The notes below the pieces were generated by a model. That model saw nothing but the letters and a program-made list of their open reading frames with translations, was not told the DNA's origin and searched no databases. Below are positions 1-11,754 of a DNA stretch of 64,000 bases, in pieces. The position numbers and the translations under genes are program-made. The stretch covers positions 83,183,010 to 83,247,009 of the forward strand of contig CM055312.2 in assembly GCA_029255685.2 (NCBI GenBank), read 5' to 3'. The stretch comes from Silene conica. Its lineage: Eukaryota > Streptophyta > Magnoliopsida > Caryophyllales > Caryophyllaceae. The stretch's first letter is position 1. Every line of letters starts with the position of its first letter.

Positions 1-63
1 TGGAAGGCGGCTATAGCTACGTCCCCTAAGGCTTATTTTAAGGGGCCGATTCTGATTTTCCAA

Positions 64-3000
64 ATGATCTACCTGGATCGAGTCGTGTTCATGACGAGAA
101 CAGTGGCGAGATCATTTCCATTGTGGGCAAATTGGACGGATGAGAAGATCCGAGAAAGGGTGAAGTTGGAGAAGCATAAGGGGGGTGGCTTTGGTAAGGG
201 GTCTGTTGAACCAGCATTTGTATATGCTGGACCAAGACTTGAGGCTCAACACGAGCCTCAACCTCAACCTGAAAATGAACATCAGTCCCTCCCTCAAGAC
301 GAGCCTCAACCTCAAGCTGAAACAGATGTTGAAGCTGAACCGCTTGATGATAAGAAAGAATCAATCAAGTATTTGGCGGAGACAACTATTCGACTTGCAG
401 ATGCTTATGGTGAGTTCACCAAAGCCGTTAAAAAAGCTGAGTGTAAGGTTTCTGGTTTCCCATTTGTCGCTCAAATGTCAAATTTAGCAGAGTCCTTGTT
501 TGAAGGCTTATCCCTTTCACAACAAAGTAGAGAAGAAGGTGAAAGGGAAGGTGAAAAAGTTGCTACTGATGCTGCTGGATCAGGTGATCAGGTGGTGGAT
601 GATGACAATGACAATGAAATAAAGAAGAGAAAGGAGGTGGGGGAAGTGGGGGAGGAGCTGAAGAAGGATAAGGGGGAAGAGGAAGAGCAGAAGAAGGATG
701 AGGGGGCAGTGGAGGAGCTGCTGAATAAGGATGAAGGGGAGTTGAATCAGAGGGAATTCAATGGGCGTTCTTTAGATGATGAATTTTTAGCCGATCCGTC
801 TGTCATGGCTGAATTAGAAGGACTCCTTAATGATGCATATGACCATGTCGGCAAAGTTTTTGAATCGCACCATGAAGAGTTGAAGGAAAAAAAAGGCAAA
901 GGAAAAAGCGCTTCTCGAAGGACCATCTTTCAGCCTTTTTAGTGGTGATGATGCATTGTATACCTCTCAAGAGTTCCTTGAGTCGAGGATGCAGGCCATG
1001 CATTTAACTGTTCCCCATGCAAGCACATCAACTATGCCACCTATTATTCATGCAAGCACATCAGACCCAATATCGCCAATTCTGATTTCGTCTCAACTAT
1101 CCTCTCAAGAACCATCTCCTGTTGTTATATCCTCTGAAGAAGCATTGGATTCGCCAGTAGAAGAGCCCCCAACTGCCCCCACAGATTATACAATGGAGAC
1201 TCGGCAGATGGCTGCTAAGAGATGTCTTGTCTTACCTGCTGAGACTGTGCAAGCTAAGAGGGTGCAACCTAAGAGGTCTGTTGAGGTCGCTGATGTTTAC
1301 CGATCGCCTTTCTTTATCAGGAATGTGGACATGGTTCGTGGGTTGACTCAGTTGGAAAGACTAGTGGGAGACTATGCATTTTCAAATGATTTAGTTGAAG
1401 AGTACGTATCAGTCTTATATTTTTTAATCTGATTCAGCATATATGTATTATATCTTATTTGTCTGACACTAATGTTTCATGCTTTCATATCTGTATAGGG
1501 AGGTTTTGTTTTGCCATGCGGGCAAGACTCTCACACGAAGTCATATGAAGAGTTTGCTTCTTGGTTGTCAAGTTCATCCAGATGTCATTTCTATATGGTG
1601 TGATCATTTGAATGAGCTAAACAAATACAGAAATCGTAAATCCCCCTGCCGTCTATTTCTAACAGATACAACTGACGTAAGTTTCTCATTTAAAGTTCTG
1701 TAATTGTTCAGACCTGTGAAATCATGAAGTAACCTTATAGATGCATTAAACAACACTCTATATTCATTAAACAACATTGTACATGCATTAAATAAGAATC
1801 CAATTATTACATGATTGTTTCACTAATATGGGTCACCTAATGTACTGAACAGATTGCAGCACTGGATCTCAACTTTGAAGACGTGAAGTTGGTAAGTCCT
1901 TGAAGATTCTTACATTACAGTGTGTAAACTGAGATGAAATGATCTAAACTGAAGACAAATAACAGATTACACAACAGAAATTCATTGTTGTGTTTGTTTT
2001 CATTGTCGTCCAGGTTTTGATTCCTATTGTTACTCCCTTGCCACTTCTTTTATGTTACTATGTTGACAAGAACGTGCTAGATGTGATGCACTTGATGCCT
2101 TCGTCAACTGACTATCATCGCCAAGTTAAACCTGTGGTATGTCTTCAAATCTTTTGGCAATAAAGTGAGTTATTTTCGTCTAATCTTTGTGAGAGATTAT
2201 TTACAATACATTACTTTTCCTTTATCAGGTGAACTTGTTGCTTACGCTTGAAAGTAGGATTCCAAAACTGGCGTCTGCATGGCTTTTGACGCCTACTTTG
2301 TATCTCCCGCACTGTGACATAGAAGTGGAGTGTGATACTGGAATCTACCTCATGCGTCATATGGAGATGTACAACGGTGTTAAGGCACGCTTTGGTTCAA
2401 AGGTGGGCATGAAGGAAGTAAGTTTCTATCTGGTATTTCTAACTAAGTCTCATTGCAGTAGTAGGCTAGTAGCGATGCAGATGCATTAATTAGCTTTTGT
2501 CGACACTGATGTTGATTTCTGTTGTTGATATTTTTCAGAGAGTTGATGTAAAACGTTACATTGTGAGGGTTTGCAATGAAATTATAACTTGCCAACACAA
2601 CTCTAAATCTGATGATGTGATTGCAGCAGCAAAGGCTTACAATCATGGCAGTCAGATTTGGTAAGCCTTGAAATTTTAACATTGTACTGTTTTCCGTTTT
2701 TCCTTTTTCTGTTTCCCCCGTTAATCAATGGGCTTTTATTTTCCCTTTTTCGCAGTAATCAAGTGCCACAAGTTGAAAGCACAGATTTACAGTTGATCAA
2801 CTATATTAGGGAAAATGCGGGAGATAAACAGTATGTTCTAACTGACCATACAACTTTTTTAAAACTTCTGTTTTTTATCCACTCTTTGTTGTTCTGTGGT
2901 TTCTAATTACGACATGTGCATCATCAGTGAGGTCGTTGTAGACACCGATTGGCTGCAAGTAACCAAAGACGGTTGCACACCTTGCTGCCTGGAAATTGGC

Positions 3001-3945
3001 TCATAGAAATGGTTATTGATGTTGTTGGTGTTCATACAACGCTAGCAAACCAAAGTGTTGTGTATTTTCCAACAATAATAAGTGTATTCATCTTCCTTAT
3101 TCAAACCCATCTGCTTGTTTTTTTGTTTTTGAAATTACAAAGAAGTTTGATAGTTGAGTTGTTCTCAAATTTCAGGCAATTGTCTGTAAAAACGGGTTTT
3201 GAAGTCAGTACATCCGACTTTCCTATTTGCCCCGTGATCTAAGCACAGCCAAATGGGTAAATAAACATTCAGTTTTTTTTTCAAGGCTTAATGTTTAATT
3301 CAGGCATTCACTGCCGACTTATATCATTCTTGACTTTGTAATATTTCAGGCTTTATTTCCTTATTGTGTGGATAAAAATCATTGGTTTGCTTGTGTTAAT
3401 GACTTCGAGAAAAGGATGAACTTCATACTTGACTTGAACCTGCCCAGGCGCCGTGATGTGAGACGTAAATTTTTAGTGGATCAGGTATGATTTGTCTTGT
3501 ATTGAGAACCCAGACTGCCATTTAATTTGCCTCATTTAATGGCTTTTCTTGTACAATCACAATCACAATCACTCACTGTCTTGTTTTTGTATAGCTCCTG
3601 CCTGCTATGGACATCATCACAAGGGACTTTACAAGTTACTTAAGGTTGTTGAAGATGAAAGATTTTAAGTGGGAGTTTGTGAATGTGCCTCGATAAGATA
3701 ACGGGTATGTTTGTGGAGGTTATATGTTGAAGTGGCTCGAAAATTTGTCTAATCAAGCATCATGGACTGATAAGCGTTCTTACGAGGTATAAATTTGTCT
3801 TCCTACTTTTGTAAACATTATTCAATATATTTTATTTCAAGCCTTTCAATATTTGTTGCCAAATGAAATTTATATGTAGGATTTGGATGAATATTGTACG
3901 AGTATGATTGCACGTCTCATCAAATGGGATCTAAACAAGAAAAAG
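64..3945 (+). pseudogene. Decayed multi-exon gene with two tandem ULP1-like (C48) protease domains
   Basis: The 5' part (64-1402) encodes an acidic, low-complexity region rich in Pro, Gln, Glu and Lys. Exons with GT-AG borders then follow at about 1499-1676, 1853-1891, 2014-2136, 2229-2417, 2539-2660, 2756-2830, 2928-3240, 3350-3484, 3596-3786 and 3880-3945. The first ULP1-like domain shows SLLLGCQVHPDVISIWCDHLN and DTGIYLMRHME, where active ULP1 proteases have DCG, so the catalytic Cys is replaced. The second domain shows LLPGNWLIEMVID, NHWFACV, FILDLN and YVCGGYMLKWLE, keeping candidates for the His, Asp and Cys of the triad. Breaks are an extra T in the T run at 937-941, a frameshift near 2950-2970, and an in-frame TAA at 3694-3696. 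ULP1 enzymes remove SUMO, and plant MULEs have often carried ULP1-like genes. Exon borders were read by eye. Confidence 0.7.
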
Positions 3946-4980
3946 GTAAAAATCAAGATCTTTCGAATGCCTAATTTAAATTTTGCCTAATTTTATTCTT
4001 CTTTTCATTAGTTTCTGTCTCAGGTGAATTTTACGTAACGGTATTTCCCCCCCTTTTTTTTGTAGGATTATCACTAGGTGTTATTTTCTAAACACTTGAG
4101 TCTAGTGATGTGCAAAGGGAGTGGCAGATGACTTAATCCAATACTCGAAACCCTAAGCCAAGCATTTTCTGCAATGTTTTTTTCGAGTGAGGTGCAAAGG
4201 AAGTAAACCATCAAATCTTGAGAGTGCATATTAGATTCTTGGTACATAATTTATTCTAGAATATTTAATACACTACCAAGTCTTGAGAGTGCATATTAGA
4301 TTTTTTGTACATAACTGTACTAATTCTGAATGTATATTAGATTTTGGGGAAAAAAAAACGTCACGAGGCAACGAAAATGATGAGATAAACGAAGTTGAGC
4401 AGAAAAGCTCAAATATCTGTCTACGTGCATTAAAAATTGTTCCACGTGCATGATATATCTGTCTACGTGCATGAAATAAAGTCATGTATTCACACTATCC
4501 GTAACTTTTAATAATTAAACAAACAGGCCTATGAGCCCAATAAAAAAAAGTTAAGAAGGCCCACTAGTAACCATTAAGAACCAGGAAGTGGGTTATCACA
4601 TTGGACCACTACATAAAATCGAGGTGGCCCTACACTAGAGTTGGTCAGTCTACGGGTCAAACTATGAGCCCAATAAAGTCATGACTTTATTTCATGCCTA
4701 TGAGCCCAATAAAGTCATACTTTATATAATTAAACAAACAGGCCTATGAGCCCAATTAAAAAAAGATAATAAGGCCCACTAGTAAACAAGAAGCATGCTA
4801 TTTATTGAAGATTATAAGGCCCAATTAAAAAAAGATAATAAGGCCCACTAGTTATTACATTGGACCATTACATGAAATATCTGTCTACGTGCATTAAAAA
4901 TTGTTCCAAGTGCATGATATGTCTGTCTACGTGCATGAAATAAACGTGACCAAAAGCATGCTATTTATTGAATATCACAG
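3946..4980. other. Non-coding stretch with short direct repeats
   Basis: No gene was seen. Short direct repeats recur, including TTGAGAGTGCATATTAGATT near 4217 and 4281, CAGGCCTATGAGCCCAAT near 4525 and 4739, and CTGTCTACGTGCAT at several places between 4418 and 4940. The stretch lies between the ULP1-like pseudogene and a long inverted repeat and is probably internal non-coding DNA of the MULE. Confidence 0.5.
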
Positions 4981-5533
4981 TTAGCTACCTAATCGACATT
5001 TACGTTTGTATTGACTTTTTTACGTTATCTAAATTTATTACTGCTTGCTTGCTTATATTTATTTACTGCTTACTTAAATTTATTACCTTCTTGATAAACA
5101 TCTTAGCCATAAACAATGAAAACACACTCAAAGGGTGGGAAGGGTGAAAAGTTTTTGACTCTTTTCGCTATCAACGGATGTCGAACTTTGATTTTTCCCG
5201 AGTGCAACTCCTCAGCTATGACCATCCAGGGTGACTGATCACTACCATCTCAAGATAGCGACAAGAGACGACAGTGATCAATCACCGTGGATGGTCATGG
5301 CTGAGGAGTTGAACCCGGGAAAAATCAAAGTTCGACATCCGTTGACAGCGAAAAGAGTCAAAAACTTCTCACACTTCCCACCCTTCGAGTGTGTTTTCAT
5401 TATTTATAATGAAGATGTTTATCCACAAGGTAATAAACTTAACCAAGCAGTAAATAAATATAAGCAAGCAGCAGTAATAAATTTAGATAACGTAAAAAGT
5501 CAATACAAACGTAAATGTCGATTAGATAGCTAA
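4981..5533. repeat. Long inverted repeat with about 260-bp arms and a 33-bp loop
   Basis: The left arm (4981-5241) is nearly the reverse complement of the right arm (5275-5533). TTAGCTACCTAATCGAC at the left end pairs with GTCGATTAGATAGCTAA at the right end, and TGATCA is present at both inner edges. There are scattered mismatches and small indels. A transcript through it would fold into a long hairpin. It lies in the interval between the two convergent genes of the MULE. Confidence 0.85.
5231..5533 (+). CDS. Hypothetical 100-residue reading frame in the right arm of the inverted repeat
   Basis: An ATG-started frame of 100 residues fills the right arm of the long inverted repeat and stops at TAA 5531-5533. 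The product is basic and hydrophilic, with stretches such as MVMAEELNPGKIKVRHPLTA and HFPPFECVFIIYNEDVYP; no signal peptide or membrane segment is seen. The family is not recognised. The other arm holds the same sequence inverted with small differences, so the frame may be a duplicated piece of a host or transposon gene rather than a working gene. Confidence 0.3.
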   Translation: MTDHYHLKIATRDDSDQSPWMVMAEELNPGKIKVRHPLTAKRVKNFSHFPPFECVFIIYNEDVYPQGNKLNQAVNKYKQAAVINLDNVKSQYKRKCRLDS

Positions 5534-5539
5534 GTTGCA

Positions 5540-6047
5540 CACCTTGCTAAAATGTCGAAAGAAAATTAATTACAGCCCTAAATAATTCTAATATATTAGT
5601 CATCCGAGAGTACGAGACCGCCAATCCACGCTCCGAACAAAATTGTGACAACCCTCTTTGTCCAAAACAGCTACTGGTAATATGGTCCTGCAAGACTTTA
5701 AAAAAGAAACTAGTTAAATGTTGAGCAACATCAAATGTCCCTCAAACTAATTTGACGCAAACAGAAACACAAAGACGAGATTGAAGACCCTACCATAAAC
5801 ACGGTATGTAGGAATCTGAAAAAAAAAAACTCAAACACTATGCTATCAAACCATAACAAGTTAACAATAATACCTCAAAGATGCATTCACTAGAAAGCAA
5901 AGTAATACAGAAGCAGAATTGCAGCACTTGTTTGAAAAACGGGGAGATGAATCCAGAATGTAGTAATAACGAAGTGTAAGCCATTTTTTACCCAACAAAT
6001 GAGACTAAAAAAAGAAGAATAGCTCGATCTATTTAGTCACTGCTTAC
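5540..6047. other. Intergenic, nothing recognised
   Basis: AT-rich sequence between the inverted repeat and the 3' end of the transposase gene. It probably holds the 3' untranslated region of the - strand gene. No other feature could be supported. Confidence 0.5.
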
Positions 6048-9026
6048 CTATTGTGTCTGCTCATCCTCGGTTGTCCTTCGGTCACAATTCCTGCTGTCAT
6101 GGTTCGCCATCTCCCCACAAGCCCTGCATTTTCTTAGTGGTTTCTTCTTCACTTCCCCTGCTCGTTCTCTCTGTGAGATCATCCTTTTCCCTGAACCTTT
6201 ATTTTTGCACTGTCTTGGAGGCAAAACAGTAATTTCAGTAGGCCTGCTTGTTCCTAAAAGCATCCCAATTTCATCATTCTTGTCCTTTCCCTTTGCACTA
6301 CCAATATTGCTACCACTTTCATCAGGCGCATTTTTGATCCTTTCCTTGAACTCACGCAAAATCCCAAGCAACTCATCACAATGCACCGGACTCTGTTCAA
6401 CAAGTGCCACGCAACCAAACAACTCTGACCATAACTCTCCTACTTTGTTTTTCTGTACATCCATTGATGTACAGTCAGCAAGCAACTGGCCATTAGGGCC
6501 GGCGATTGGTTTGCAGGTTGCTAGTTTGCTCCACCGACTAAGTAGGAAGTCACTTGGAACTTTCTGAATTCCCCGATCTTTAAGGACACACAGAGCATGT
6601 CGACAAAGTATTCCATGTCGTTCAAACTTCTTGCAAGTGCACACTGTTGCAGAATCATCCTGACCAAAACCAACCTTATACGTTTTCTTAGTGGCATGAT
6701 CTATGATCTCTATGTATACAATTGGAAGGGCTGGATCTTTTTCTTTATCCCCAACACCACATGGGAAGCAAGCTGCTTCGACTTCCTTTTGAAACTCACG
6801 GAAGATTGTTGGAGTGTAGAATTCTGATGCATTCTTTTCTAGGGCTACTTTAGTCAACAAGTGGGGGAATGAGTTCTTTGATTGTACAATGATTTTCGAT
6901 TGAGTCCATATTTGTGCATCCATCGCACTCTCAAACCTCATCCAAAACTCAACTAGGGTTAAATTAGGATTAGTGAAGTTGCTGAAAAAGTGGTTTTCTG
7001 ACTCGGACCTCGAGGTGGTTCTCATCAGACCTCCTAAAAATAGGTCGCGGAAATAAGCTGGAATCCACCTATCTCTAATATTAAACTTATCCGTAAGCCA
7101 CTCATTATCTGACAACCCATGAGCCTCAACTATTTCTGTCCATCTTTCCTCAAATTCAGCCGGCTCCAAATCGTCACTCCAGACACACCGGTTTATCTCT
7201 TTCAAAAACTCGGTATCTTTACAAACTAAAGGTCCTACTTTCTCAGGAAGGTTTTTTAAGATATGCCACATGCAATATCTATGTTGCACTTTTTCTCCCC
7301 ATGCAATATTCATTCCTTCCTCTATACCCAAATCTTCATCCGTAATCACACAAACGGGATGATGACCACCCATCGCCTCTACAAATCTAGTAAAAAGCCA
7401 TGCAAATGATTCCTTACTCTCATTAATAAGAAGTCCAGCCCCAAATGTCACACACCTCTTATGATTATCCACCCCCGTGAAAGGTGCAAAAATCATCCTA
7501 TATTTATTTTTTCTAAAGGTGGTATCGAAAGAGGTCATGTCTCCAAAGATCAAATAGTTTTTAATGCTAATAGGGTCAGCCCAAAATACGTGTGACAATC
7601 GACCTAAATCATCAACCTCAAAATCAAAGTAAAATGAGGGACAGATGTGTTTGGTTTTCATAAAATGCTCAATAAGCATTTGAGCATCCCCCTCAGACAA
7701 ATAATTTTTTATATCTCTTGAAAAATTCTTAAAATCTTCCAATGACGCACCCACATTCTTGTAACCCCTAACATACTCCTTAAATAACCTATAAGACTTA
7801 ACTGGTCCAATGTTATTTTTGGAGTTATCAATTATCATTTTCTTGTGAAATATACTTAATTCCCTTGTTTGGGTCAAATGTACCATCGTTGTAGGTGTTT
7901 GTGGCATGTGATTATGACCTTCATGAAAATCATAAATTTGGTATTTACCAATATCAGGCCCTTCATTCATAATTCGCTTAAACTTAATACAAGAAGGACA
8001 TTCTATCCTAGTCCTTTGCCTCCGGTGATTTTTCCCTTTGGGTTGACATACTCCAGCCTTATTACAGACGCATTTCTTATGGGTAATGACACCATTTTTA
8101 GACTTTTGGGAGCTTAACCTAGTAACAAATCCACATTCTTTAGCATATGTCTCATAAAACTCAACACCCAAGTCAAGCGTATCGAACAGCATACCAATAA
8201 CAGGCTTAAGATGGATGGCACACTCAAAAATCCGATTCGTGTTGCTTGAAGAACCTTCTGCTGCCTCCTCGTCCTCTGGCTGTGGCTGCTTTACAGGCTG
8301 CTCTACTACGATACCTGCATATGTGGTGCAATTAAAGTAAGAAAAATGAAGGGAGGTGCAAAAATATGAATTACACTCTCACAAAATAGTGTTAGTGCTG
8401 CTGGATAATCCAAGTACACTCCCCCCTGACCATAAACATTCTATTACATAACCACATCTGTAGAACATCACCATTCAAACCTCCAAAGCGAGAGTCTCTA
8501 AATACTTGTCTTACACATGCATGGAAAAGTGTTATATGTGCATGGAATAAACTTCTACATGCATCAAATACGTAAAATCTTGTTCTCTAATAGACATCAA
8601 ACAAAATAGACATCACTGTACTACTGCACAATAAACATTGGCACCTTATTTGACGCAAACAGAACCTTATTTCGTGCACACTGATCCTTATTTCATGCAT
8701 GTAAAGAGGACGGATATCCTCAAACCTAAGAATAATTGCCTAAAAAAACCTTAAAACATCAAGCAAGCAACTACCAGTTGGACTATTATCTCAGGTAGGT
8801 CCAAGTAATACAAATCATTAAAACCAAAAGATCATCAGACAACTAAGACAACCATGAAACTCAAAATTTAAGGATGAACAGAATTGTACCTTCAACAAAT
8901 TCGAAAGTCACAACTTCAGGGTCACGTTCAACTGCTAGTGCAGATACTTCTGATAAAACTTCAACAATCAATCCTTCTTTTGTAATGACATTTGAAGAAG
9001 AGCAGTGGTCATTATTGCTGTTATTG
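6048..9026 (-). CDS. FAR1-type MULE transposase (FAR1-related sequence-like), two exons seen, 5' exon missing
   Basis: The main exon (8314 to 6048) is open throughout. Counting from the internal Met at 8192, it has a FAR1 N-terminal zinc-binding domain (about residues 15-95), a MULE transposase domain with acidic residues in TSFDTTF (about 220), CVITDED (about 282) and RSESENHFF (about 397), a SWIM zinc finger CTCKKFERHGILCRHALCVL (about 517-536), and a C-terminal CCHC knuckle CRACGEMANHDSRNC (about 685-700). The frame continues upstream to an acceptor at 8315-8317, and an in-phase exon lies at 9026-8890 (acceptor CAG at 9029-9027, donor GGTACA). The whole is about 800 codons with no stop or frameshift. 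The true start codon lies in an unidentified upstream exon. FAR1-like proteins are either domesticated transcription factors or MULE transposases; the setting favours transposase. Confidence 0.85.
8315..8889 (-). other. Intron of the FAR1-type transposase gene
   Basis: On the - strand the donor is GAAG|GTACAATT at 8890/8889 and the acceptor ATGCAG|GTATCG at 8315/8314. Joining them keeps the frame, with a Gly codon split after its first base. Nothing else was seen inside. Confidence 0.6.
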
Positions 9027-9354
9027 CTGCAACACGAAATGTCAAAAGTTAAATAAACAACAATCTAACAGTATACATTCTCTATTAAGCGAATTTGATA
9101 CAAAAAATCACAATTTGATGCGCCTCAACAGAAATTTGATGCACATAATATACAAAATGAGATGCACGTAAACAGTCTCCAGTGTCCAAATTTCAAGAAA
9201 TCTATGTGATTTCTCAATTTCTGCAGCCCTAATATCTCAATTAAGCCAATCTCATTCACAAAATCGTACTTTGATGCACATACACATGTATTAGATGCAC
9301 ATAAACAGTCTCCAATTCCATGATTTCAACAAATTTAGGAAGTCAGTTAAATTC

Positions 9355-9931
9355 CCTAAGGCAGTGTTTGGTAAACAAGAATTCATTTTGTTTACATAAA
9401 TCTAATTCCAAAATTTCAAATGGTGATATTCAATTCCAATTCCAATTCACAAAAGCTGTTTGGTTAACCCATGGAATTCAATTATAAATTACACAAATCA
9501 AAATCAAGATCATCAACTTAATCGAATTGAATTAGCTGTATATCACACCGACAAATCAAATTGGCAAGATGTCGGGAGAAATAGGGTTGCAAAGAAATTG
9601 AGATAATGATAACAATCGGGAAGAAATTAAGAAGAGATCGAGAGATTACCGAGAAATTAACAAGAAATCGACAGAAACTAGGGTTTCAAAGAATGGTGGT
9701 ATTAGGATGAGAGGAAAAACTTGATGTTCATGCTAAAAGACCAGTAGAGCTTAGGGGAAATTAAATGACTAGGGTAGAGAGGGGATTTGTAACATTTACT
9801 ATTTACTCTTTGGTGAAATTGTCCTGGATTTGGGCTGATTCCAATTCCAATTCCTTTGGGCTACCAAACATAAGATTTGGGCTGATTCTGGAATTGATTT
9901 TCGAATGAGAGTTCCCAAACAGGCCCTTAGG
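9355..9931. mobile_element. MITE-like TIR element of 577 bp, probably hAT-type
   Basis: The ends CCTAAGGCAGTGTTTGG (9355-9371) and CCAAACAGGCCCTTAGG (9915-9931) form an imperfect inverted repeat. The 8 bp outside, TTAAATTC on the left and CTAATTTC on the right, agree at six of eight positions, which would fit an aged hAT-type TSD. There is no coding content. It lies upstream of the transposase gene's identified exons. Confidence 0.6.
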
Positions 9932-11064
9932 CTAATTTCTAAGTGTCCCCAATTCAATTAACGAAACTCCCTAACCCTAATTGTATTCACGAAACTCCCT
10001 AATTTTTCAGTTTCCCCAATTAATACACGAAACTCCCTAACCCTAATTTCTCAGTTTCCCCAAATGAATTCACGAAACCCTAATTTCAGAAGCATAATTC
10101 ATCAAGCCTGTAACATCCCGTATTTTCGTAAATCTAATTTAAGCGGTTTAAATTATTTTAAGTGATAAAATAATATTATAATAATTTATTGTGAAAGGTT
10201 TTAATTTAATTAGTAAGATCCGTCTTAAGAACCTTAAGTCCTTAAGACGAATACAAACTTGGTAAACTTAAACCCGTATCTTAAATATCCGTTCAAGTTT
10301 CCGATCCATTTAATTGACTCGGAAAGGACAACCCATAAAACCCCCACAAACCCCTTAAGTCGACGCATACTCCTCCATCCTCAAACATTTCATTGTAAAA
10401 TAAACTCTCCTAAAACCTCCATTGTTAAACATTTCTTTTGAGCTTTTCTTCATCATCCGTCGATCAAATCGAGGTAACAATAACATTTTCGGAATCCTCA
10501 TTCGATTTCCAAGCCATCTATCACTTTCATTTTTCAAATCCTTAAACTCGAAAATGGGGCTGTTTACCTTAAATTCCGTTTTAAGTCCTTAAACCCGTGT
10601 GTTTTTGTTGTAGGTGAGGGCTTAGACGATCCAGAGGTCGATAGCTACTTGGTTGAGGAGGATCTTTAGCCGGAATCGCTTGAGAGGTGACGATAATGAG
10701 ATAACTCGGCCTTTATGTGTATATTAGCAAGTTTGTAGTGTTCTTATGATTAGTTTCTAATTTTTGTTGAAGTATAATGCTTAAAGGACTTAGTAACATG
10801 ATTAGGAATGTTTATTTGTGATGAATTTATGGTTGTTGATGTTCTCATGCTCATATGTTGTTTTTCTGAAATTTACACATTTTGCGACGGATACTTGATA
10901 TAATCATTTGAGGATTGTTATGGGATTTGTATGCTGTTAGGATAGTAGTATTGGATGTTTATAATGTTGGGCAAATCATGCTTGTAGTGATTATTGAAGT
11001 TTACATGTCGATTTGTGAAGTTTGAAAGGGGCTGGAAAATCACGAAATGCGTTACAGGCTCTCT

Positions 11065-11462
11065 GAGCCGGTCGACCGACCGGCCGCCGGTCGACCGGCT
11101 GGGAGTGCGTTTGTGTGTTTTTGCGATTTTGAGTTTTTGGCCTTAGGACTGCCAGCCGGCCGACCGGCTGCCTGCCGACCGGCTGGTAGTCTCTTGTGAT
11201 GTGTTTGTTTGCGAAAAACTTAAGTAGAAGGGGAGCCCAGCCGGCAGACCGGCCGCCTGCCAGCCGGCTGGGAGTGTATGTGGGTTGGTGTACGAATTAG
11301 TGAAGGCTAGGGAAATGGAGTCCCAGCCGGCCGACCGGCTGCCTGCCGACCGGCTGGGAGTCCTTGTGTTGTTTTGTTCAAAAGAGAAAGGGAAGGCTGA
11401 GGAGGTCACCAGCCGGCCGACCGGCTGCCTGCCGACCGGCTGCCTGCCGACCGGCTGGGGAC
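11065..11462. repeat. Five GC-rich hairpin repeats inside the solo LTR
   Basis: Five copies of a GC-rich block begin near 11069, 11152, 11237, 11321 and 11410, about 85 bp apart. The core is CAGCCGGCCGACCGGCTG followed by CCTGCCGACCGGCTGG. Each copy is strongly self-complementary. They stand out sharply against the surrounding AT-rich DNA. The spacers between them are non-repetitive, AT-richer and of similar length. Confidence 0.85.
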
Positions 11463-11754
11463 CCCTGTAAGCTAATTTTGAATTTGTAAATCGTTCGTAA
11501 CTTTCAAACGGTTAATCGGTTTTGATTGAAACTCGTTTTGTATACCCGTGACATGTATTTGAGGTCCCCGGAGGATGGGCAACATTATATTGGGTTCGGG
11601 AATGGAGTAAGGATAGAGAACCCCCGGTCGGGTAACCGAAAGGGAAACCGGCTCTCCCTCAACTTAGTTCCCGGGGTCAATTAAGTGTTGATTAGAAGTT
11701 AAGAAAAGTAGAACTATACATTAGTTCATAGACTTTGGTTGATATTGTATTGAT

